Below are positions 58,940 through 64,000 of a DNA stretch of 64,000 nucleotides, in pieces. The DNA comes from Tepidisphaera sp. (GTDB lineage Bacteria > Planctomycetota > Phycisphaerae > Phycisphaerales > UBA1924). Numbering within the stretch: the stretch's first letter is position 1; each line of letters begins with the position of its first letter. The notes under the pieces were generated by a model that worked only from the letters and a program-made list of their open reading frames with translations, was not told where the DNA came from and searched no databases. The stretch is taken from NCBI GenBank assembly GCA_016124375.1, contig WGNV01000009.1, positions 1-64,000 on the forward strand, in the 5' to 3' direction. The position numbers were made by a program, and so were the translations under genes.

Positions 58940-61135
58940 ATGCGTGTTGGCCGTTTGGCGATCGGGGTGGTACTTGCCTGCGCGGGGCTCGCCTTGGGGG
59001 CCGATAACGCCGCGGGGGTGGTGCACCCGGCTCAAGGCGTGCTCAACCTCCGCACGGGCGATGTGGACACGTCGCGCCTGGCGAACCTCATGGATGGCGA
59101 CGCGGCCTTTGTGACGGGCGTTCGCTACGTGATCGTGCTGGATGGACCGCTGGACCCGGGCCGCGACGCGGCACTCACCGGCGCGGGGGTCATTCGGCGC
59201 GGGTATCTGCCACTGAATGCTTTCGCGGCCGACCTTGACCGGACCACGCCCAAGGCGCTGCGCGGGCTGGGATTCGTGCGCTGGGTCGGCACGTATGACA
59301 ACGCGTGGAGGGTCGATCCGGCGGTGCTCGCGGGAGCGAACGGCATCGCGTGGCGGACGCCGGCCCGCCAGCAACTGGCGGCAGCGGGAAAGAGCGCGGT
59401 CAACGTCTGGCTCTTCGAGGGGCTCAACGAACAATCCACGCTGCTGGCGATGACGGCGCTGCCCGGGTGCACCGTGACCAGCGTCACGCACGCGGGAGCG
59501 ACGGCGTGCATCTCGGCGACGATGAACGCGGCGGACGCGGCAGCGCTTAGCGCTAACCCCGACGTGCAGTACGTCGAGCACCAGGGGGAGTACGCCGAGC
59601 GCAGCAACGCGCTGGTGCGGGCGATCGTGCAGAGCGGCTCGACCACGTCGTCGCCGTTGTTCACGCGGGGCCTGCACGGTGAGGGGCAGATCGTCGGGCT
59701 GATCGACGGGTATCTGAACAAGGACCACTGCTCGTTCGCGGACACGCAGCCGATCGGGCCTTTGCACCGCAAGATCCTGGCGTACAACACGACGTTCGGC
59801 GCTGACCTGCACGGCACGCACGTGGGGGGGACGCTGGCGGGGGACGCGGGCGACACGACGGACACGCGGGGCGTGGCGTATGCCGCGAAGATGGTGTACA
59901 ACTTTTACCCGGATCAGAACGAGCCCAGCGTCTTTGGGCGGTTTGATCTGCACGCCTCGCAGGGCGCGCGGATGCACAACGACAGTTGGGGCGATGACTC
60001 ACTGACTGCCTACGACGGGGCGTGCCACGCGATCGACTCGTTTACGCACGACCAGGACGACAACCTGGTGGTGTTCGCCGTCACCGACCTTTCGGGGCTG
60101 GTGAAGAACCCCGAGAACGCCAAGAACAGCCTGGCAGTGACGGCCAGCGGCGGGCTGAACCCGCAGGGCTCGCCCAGCCAGGACTACTGGTACGCGGGGG
60201 GCTCGGCTCCGACGGCGGACGGGCGGCGAAAGCCCGAGATCGCGGCCCCCGGGCGGAACACGTCGTCGTCCTACGCGTTCTCCACGTGCAGCGTGGTGCC
60301 GCAGTCGGGAACCTCGATGGCGGCCCCGGCGGTGACGGGCGTCGGAGCGTTGATCCGGCAGTATTTCACCTCGGGGTTTTACCCTTCGGGCCTGCCCAAC
60401 CTCGGCGACGCCTTCACGCCCAGCGGCCAACTGCTCAAGGCGATGCTGGTGAACTCGGCCGTGGACATGACCGGCGAACCCGGCTTCCCCAGCCCGCGCG
60501 AAGGATGGGGGCGCGTGCTGGCCGACAACGCGACGTACTTCGATGGCGATCTGCGGCGGCTGGTGGTGCACGACGTCCGCAACAGCGCGTTCGACGCGCT
60601 CAGCACCGGGTCTGACACCTCGCTGCAGGTGGATGTCGCGCCCGGTCAGGCGTTCAAGGCGACGCTGGCGTGGGCGGACGCGCCCGGCGCGGTGAACGCC
60701 ACCTTCGCCCCGGTGAACAACCTTGACCTCATCGTCACCTCGCCCACCGGGCTGGTGTACTACGGCAACAACTTCGCCGCCGGGCAGTCGACCAGCGGCG
60801 GATCGCCAGACACGCTCAACAACCTCGAGCAGGTGCTCGTCACCTCGCCCGTTGGCGGGCGCTGGACCATCGACATCGTGGGCACGGCGGTGAACGTCGG
60901 CCCGCAGGGGTACGCGCTGGTGGTCACCGGCGGCGTGACCGAGGTGGTGTGCCACAGCGACTACAACGGTGACGGCGTGAGCGATCAGGGGGATGTGGAT
61001 GCGCTGATCCAGGACATCGCCGCCGGAACGCAGTCGTATCCGCCAAACTCGCCCGACCTCAACCAGGACGGCGTCGCGGACCAGGGCGATGTGGATTACC
61101 TGATCAACGCGATCGCCGGGGGCGGCTGCCCGTGA
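58940..61135 (+). CDS. Secreted subtilisin-family (S8) protease with duplicated calcium-loop tail
   Basis: A 731-residue exported protease. Signal peptide IGVVLACAGLALGA; a pro-region to about residue 240. The catalytic triad is Asp256 in GLIDGYLN, His291 in LHGTHVGG and Ser459 in SGTSMAAP. A beta-rich P/Homo-B-like domain (about 560-680) follows. The C-terminus has two calcium-binding dockerin-like loops, DYNGDGVSDQGDVDALI and DLNQDGVADQGDVDYLI, ending GGGCP, a Phycisphaerae-typical surface-anchoring tail. GAGGT 4 nt before ATG supports the start. Confidence 0.9.
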   Translation: MRVGRLAIGVVLACAGLALGADNAAGVVHPAQGVLNLRTGDVDTSRLANLMDGDAAFVTGVRYVIVLDGPLDPGRDAALTGAGVIRRGYLPLNAFAADLDRTTPKALRGLGFVRWVGTYDNAWRVDPAVLAGANGIAWRTPARQQLAAAGKSAVNVWLFEGLNEQSTLLAMTALPGCTVTSVTHAGATACISATMNAADAAALSANPDVQYVEHQGEYAERSNALVRAIVQSGSTTSSPLFTRGLHGEGQIVGLIDGYLNKDHCSFADTQPIGPLHRKILAYNTTFGADLHGTHVGGTLAGDAGDTTDTRGVAYAAKMVYNFYPDQNEPSVFGRFDLHASQGARMHNDSWGDDSLTAYDGACHAIDSFTHDQDDNLVVFAVTDLSGLVKNPENAKNSLAVTASGGLNPQGSPSQDYWYAGGSAPTADGRRKPEIAAPGRNTSSSYAFSTCSVVPQSGTSMAAPAVTGVGALIRQYFTSGFYPSGLPNLGDAFTPSGQLLKAMLVNSAVDMTGEPGFPSPREGWGRVLADNATYFDGDLRRLVVHDVRNSAFDALSTGSDTSLQVDVAPGQAFKATLAWADAPGAVNATFAPVNNLDLIVTSPTGLVYYGNNFAAGQSTSGGSPDTLNNLEQVLVTSPVGGRWTIDIVGTAVNVGPQGYALVVTGGVTEVVCHSDYNGDGVSDQGDVDALIQDIAAGTQSYPPNSPDLNQDGVADQGDVDYLINAIAGGGCP

Positions 61136-61181
61136 ACGTGGTGCGGCGGCGGGCGCTGCGGGCGTGCCTTACCATGCCCTG

Positions 61182-61688
61182 ATGAAGGCAATTCCAACGT
61201 GGTTGGGCGGACTGTGCGTGCTGCTGGCGGGGCTGCTGATGGGCGGCTCGGTGATCAGCGGCTGCGCAAGCACGCCCAAGGGCAACCCCATGCCGCCCGA
61301 TTTCAGCCTTTCGCTGAGCGTGAGCGGCTCGGGCGAGGGGGATCTGCAGCCGGCGTGGTACGTCGTGGGGCCGGACTGGGTGCTTCGCACAGCCGTGGGC
61401 GAGCGCACGCCCAACACGCCGCTGCCCGGGGCGGTGCGGACGATCTCGCGCCAGCAAGCTGAACACCTGTGGGAGCTGGCGTACGCGACCGGCGTGCTGG
61501 ACGAGGACAACCCCGCGGGGCGGGCGGTGGGCGATGACTGGGTGCCCAAGGCCGGGAGCGGGCCGGCGGCGGTGATCTACCTCGCGGGGCGGGGGCTGAG
61601 AAGGACGCGTGTGATCGAAGGGCCGGCGAGTGATTCGGCAGTGGCGGCGCTGGCCCACGAACTCAAGGGGCTTTCGTGGATCAAGTGA
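61182..61688 (+). CDS. Hypothetical lipoprotein
   Basis: A 168-residue lipoprotein. The signal peptide ends in lipobox VISGC (Cys28). The mature part contains FSLSLSVSGSGEGDLQPAWY, VVGPDWVLRTAVGERTPNTP and QQAEHLWELAYATGVLDED, suggesting a small beta-rich domain plus helix. No family is recognised. It begins 47 bp after the subtilase stop on the same strand. ATG 61182 was chosen over an upstream ATG 6 codons earlier. Confidence 0.7.
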   Translation: MKAIPTWLGGLCVLLAGLLMGGSVISGCASTPKGNPMPPDFSLSLSVSGSGEGDLQPAWYVVGPDWVLRTAVGERTPNTPLPGAVRTISRQQAEHLWELAYATGVLDEDNPAGRAVGDDWVPKAGSGPAAVIYLAGRGLRRTRVIEGPASDSAVAALAHELKGLSWIK

Positions 61689-61735
61689 GGCGGGCACGCG
61701 GGGCGCGGACGAGACTCCGCAAGAAGAGAAGAGCA

Positions 61736-61769
61736 TTCACCGCAGAGACGCAGAGGCACAGAGAAGAGC
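61736..61769. repeat. Octamer tandem array GCAGAGAC/GCAGAGGC
   Basis: TTCACC then GCAGAGAC, GCAGAGGC, ACAGAGAA, GAGC. Related to arrays at 17442, 28691 and 31399. It sits in the gap before the Hsp70 gene, which is otherwise purine-rich to about 61860. Confidence 0.75.
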
Positions 61770-61941
61770 AAGAAAAAGAGCAGGAAGAGATGCGCCGAGG
61801 AAGATGAGGAAGAGGAGACGGAGCGGGAGGGGAACGGACAGAGAGCGGAACGGGAACGGGGAAGAGCGGGATGGGCGCGGGCGCAGGTGCGTGCGGCGTC
61901 ATGATTGAATGAGCCGCCCGGCGCGGGGGTTGGAGTTATTT

Positions 61942-63834
61942 GTGAGCGAGGAACTGATCGTCGGAATCGATCTGGGCACCACCAACAGCTTGGTGGCGGT
62001 GTGCGATGCGCACGGGCCGCGGATCTTGGGCGCGGGCGGGGCGATGGTGCCCAGCGTCGTGCGATATCCGGCGGCGGCGGGTGAAGCGTTGGTCGTTGGT
62101 GAAGCCGCCAAGCGTGACGCGACGCTTTTTCCCGTGCGAACCGTGAGCAGCGTGAAGCGACTGATGGGGCGCAGTGCGACCGACGCGGCGGGCGACGCGG
62201 CGTACCTGAGCTACGAAGTGGTCGCGGGCGAGCGCGGGGCCGCCCGGGTGCGCATCCCCGCGGGCGAGGGCGTGCCCGAGCGCGTGCTGAGCCCCGAAGA
62301 AGTGTCGGCCGCGGTGCTGCGCGAGCTCAAGAGCCGCGCCGAAGCGGCGCTGGGGCGAGCGGTCTCTAAGGCGGTCATCACCGTGCCCGCATACTTCGAC
62401 GACGCGCAGCGCCAGGCGACGCGCGTGGCAGGACGCCTGGCGGGGCTCGAAGTGGTGCGACTGGTGCCCGAGCCGACCGCGGCAGCGCTGGCGTACGGCA
62501 TCGGCCTGCCACGGGCCGGCGCCAAGCCCGCCAGCGTGATGGTGTACGACCTCGGTGGCGGCACGTTCGACGTGTCGGTGTTGCGGCTGACGCCCGGCGA
62601 AGGCGATGAGCCGTTCTTCTTCCAGGCGCTCGCCGTTGGCGGAGATTCGCACCTGGGGGGCGATGACTTCGATCACGCGCTGACGGGCGTGATGAAGCGC
62701 GAGGTGCTGGCGTTGCTCGGGCTTGCGCCCGATTCGACCCTCGACCCCGCGACGACCAAGGCGCTGGTGGAGTTTGCCGAGCGCGTCAAAATCCGCCTGA
62801 GCGACGCGGCGAACGCGTCGGTGCGGATCGATCTTGGCGAGCGCGTGTACGAACGCGTGTTCACGCGCGAGGAGTTCGAAGCGCTCGTGTCCCCCATGGT
62901 GGAGCGGACGATTCTCGCGGCTCAACGCACGCTGGAACAGGCGCGCGAGGCGCTGGCGGGCGAAGAGATCAGCGCCGTGGTGCTGGTGGGTGGCTCGACG
63001 CGCGTGCCGCTGGTGAGGCGGCGGGTGCGGGAGGCCTTCGGCATGGAGCCGTACACCGCGCTGAACCCCGACGAAGTGGTGGCGCTGGGCGCGAGCGTGC
63101 AGGCGTCACTGCTGGGGGGCGCGAGGTCCGGGGCGCTGCTGCTGGATGTGCTGCCGCTTTCGCTGGGCGTAGAGACGCAGGGCGGCGCGGTGGCGAAGCT
63201 GATCATGCGCAACAGCACGGTGCCGGCGCGGGCACGCGAGATGTTCTCGACGAGTGTGGACGGGCAGACGAGCATTCGCTTGAGCGTGTATCAGGGCGAG
63301 CGCGAGATGGCGGCTGATTGCCGCAAACTGGGGGAGTTTCATGTTTCGGGCCTGCCCCCGATGCCCGCGGGCGTGCCGCAACTGGAAGTGGTGTTTGCAG
63401 TGGATGCCAACGGCGTGCTGAACGTGAGCGCGACCGAACGCCGCAGCGGCCGGCGCGCGGGGCTGCAGGTCATCCCCACGCACGGCTTGAGCCAGAGCGA
63501 AGTCGAGCGCATCGAACGCGAGAGCCTGCTGCACGCCCGCGAGGACATGACGCGGCACCGCGTGGTCGATCTCATCGTGAACGGCAAACTGGACCTGAAG
63601 TGGATCGGCGAGCGACTGGCCAAGCACCGGGCGGAACTCGACGCGGCGTACGTCGGCGAGTTGGAATCTCGCGTCGCGTCGCTGCGCGAGATGATCGACT
63701 CCGCGGAGCGGGATTGGCGGAGCGTGGATCCGTCGAAGATGCATCAGGCCAAGGAGGCGCTGGATCGCGCCAGCATGCGCCTGCAGGAAGTCGCGATCAC
63801 GCAGAGCCTGCGGGAGCAGCCTCGGAAGCTGTGA
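61942..63834 (+). CDS. Hsp70-family chaperone (DnaK/HscA-like)
   Basis: A 630-residue Hsp70. Nucleotide-binding domain: LIVGIDLGTTNSLVAVCDAH, SKAVITVPAYFDDAQRQATR, VVRLVPEPTAAALAYG, VYDLGGGTFDVSVLRLTPGE, VVLVGGSTRVPLVRRRVREA. Substrate-binding domain: LPLSLGVETQGGAVAKLIMR, STSVDGQTSIRLSVYQGERE. A shortened helical lid without the acidic DnaK tail resembles HscA of iron-sulfur assembly, yet no isc genes are visible. GTG 61942 with GGAG 6 nt upstream was preferred over ATG 61909, which lacks a Shine-Dalgarno. Confidence 0.88.
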   Translation: MSEELIVGIDLGTTNSLVAVCDAHGPRILGAGGAMVPSVVRYPAAAGEALVVGEAAKRDATLFPVRTVSSVKRLMGRSATDAAGDAAYLSYEVVAGERGAARVRIPAGEGVPERVLSPEEVSAAVLRELKSRAEAALGRAVSKAVITVPAYFDDAQRQATRVAGRLAGLEVVRLVPEPTAAALAYGIGLPRAGAKPASVMVYDLGGGTFDVSVLRLTPGEGDEPFFFQALAVGGDSHLGGDDFDHALTGVMKREVLALLGLAPDSTLDPATTKALVEFAERVKIRLSDAANASVRIDLGERVYERVFTREEFEALVSPMVERTILAAQRTLEQAREALAGEEISAVVLVGGSTRVPLVRRRVREAFGMEPYTALNPDEVVALGASVQASLLGGARSGALLLDVLPLSLGVETQGGAVAKLIMRNSTVPARAREMFSTSVDGQTSIRLSVYQGEREMAADCRKLGEFHVSGLPPMPAGVPQLEVVFAVDANGVLNVSATERRSGRRAGLQVIPTHGLSQSEVERIERESLLHAREDMTRHRVVDLIVNGKLDLKWIGERLAKHRAELDAAYVGELESRVASLREMIDSAERDWRSVDPSKMHQAKEALDRASMRLQEVAITQSLREQPRKL

Positions 63835-63855
63835 GCGTGTGGTTCGCTTTCGCGC

Positions 63856-63931
63856 ACGAGCCCGAAGCGCCAGCGAGGGTCTCTTTGGTATTCGGGTATC
63901 ACGGAGACCCTCGCTGTCGCTTCGGGCTCGT
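63856..63931. repeat. 76-nt inverted-repeat element, copy 5
   Basis: Full 28-20-28 copy with arm ACGAGCCCGAAGCGCCAGC and centre TTTGGTATTCGGGTATCACG. It lies between the Hsp70 gene and a reverse-strand frame. Confidence 0.9.
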
Positions 63932-63937
63932 TGTCAT

Positions 63938-64000
63938 CTAGGCCTGTTGCGCTCTGGCCCGGCACCACTCGCGCCACAGCGTGCGGATGGCGCCGGCGAA
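63938..64000 (-). CDS. Partial CDS, C-terminus only
   Basis: The last 20 codons of a reverse-strand frame ending with TAG at 63938-63940: FAGAIRTLWREWCRARAQQA. Codon composition is G/C-rich in third positions. It continues beyond the window, so no family can be assigned. Confidence 0.35.
   Translation of the reverse strand, partial: FAGAIRTLWREWCRARAQQA

Overview
The window is high-GC DNA with short intergenic gaps and genes on both strands. It most likely comes from a planctomycete of the class Phycisphaerae. The grounds are: a PEP-CTERM sorting tail on a sulfatase-modifying-factor-type protein; a subtilase ending in a duplicated calcium-loop (dockerin-like) tail closed by Gly-Gly-Cys-Pro; lipid A acyltransferase and LPS heptosyltransferase genes, which imply a Gram-negative outer membrane; a bacterial deoxyhypusine-synthase-like gene; bactofilins; and dispersed repeats whose chance translations read SLALRAR and ARSASEGL. 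The taxon is an inference; no rRNA gene is present.

Layout. 0.4-4.2 kb: two lipoproteins, a small basic protein, then a tightly overlapped five-gene cassette (ArsR-type repressor, SRPBCC protein, DUF899 protein, small membrane protein, SnoaL-like protein). 4.2-9.1 kb: an FHA-GAF-PP2C phosphatase, tRNA-Ala(GGC), a secreted EF-hand calpain-type protease and a PEP-CTERM protein. 9.3-14.7 kb: envelope and lipid genes (LpxL-type acyltransferase, desaturase), PIN-PhoH ATPase, DUF456 and a YkgJ-type cysteine-cluster protein. 14.8-17.3 kb: a second PP2C phosphatase and two bactofilins, one with a zinc ribbon. 17.6-19.3 kb: a small membrane protein, a heme oxygenase and a CpcT/CpeT chromophore-lyase-family protein, the most unexpected cluster here. 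19.5-28.5 kb: FKBP, PdxA, deoxyhypusine-synthase-like protein, an unrecognised four-repeat protein, a cysteine-synthase-fold enzyme, a rhodanese, TsaE, ThiL and a BFD-like ferredoxin. 28.8-33 kb: a TPR protein carrying two RNA polymerase alpha-CTD domains, an ArsR regulator with an arsenate-reductase/LMW-phosphatase-like protein, and a MATE exporter. 33-39.3 kb: a heptosyltransferase and two secreted amidohydrolase-family proteins, with degenerate metal sites in one domain of the first and in the whole second protein. 39.4-48.6 kb: MlaE permease coupled to a divergent Fur, two polytopic membrane proteins, SerC, PgpA, FbaB aldolase and an ankyrin protein. 49-52.9 kb: a LuxR regulator behind a T-rich 24-bp tandem array, an ECF sigma factor with its anti-sigma factor, and a DUF1223 protein. 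52.9-58 kb: a GldA/F/G-like ABC system with a DUF4340 protein. 58.3-64 kb: a STAS protein, a subtilase, a lipoprotein, an Hsp70 homologue and the C-terminal end of a further reverse-strand frame.

Repeats are the second major theme. Four full copies and one half copy of a 76-nt inverted-repeat element (28 + 20 + 28 nt) occur. Several other families of 17-23-nt palindromes are scattered in the gaps. There are also at least a dozen degenerate tandem arrays with an 8-bp period. These arrays repeatedly lie at gene ends and supply or abut stop or start codons (PdxA, BFD protein, TsaE, ArsC, MlaE, LpxL). Regulation visible in the sequence includes two ArsR-type genes whose promoters leave essentially no 5' leader, translational coupling by 4-bp overlaps, and several clear intrinsic terminators.
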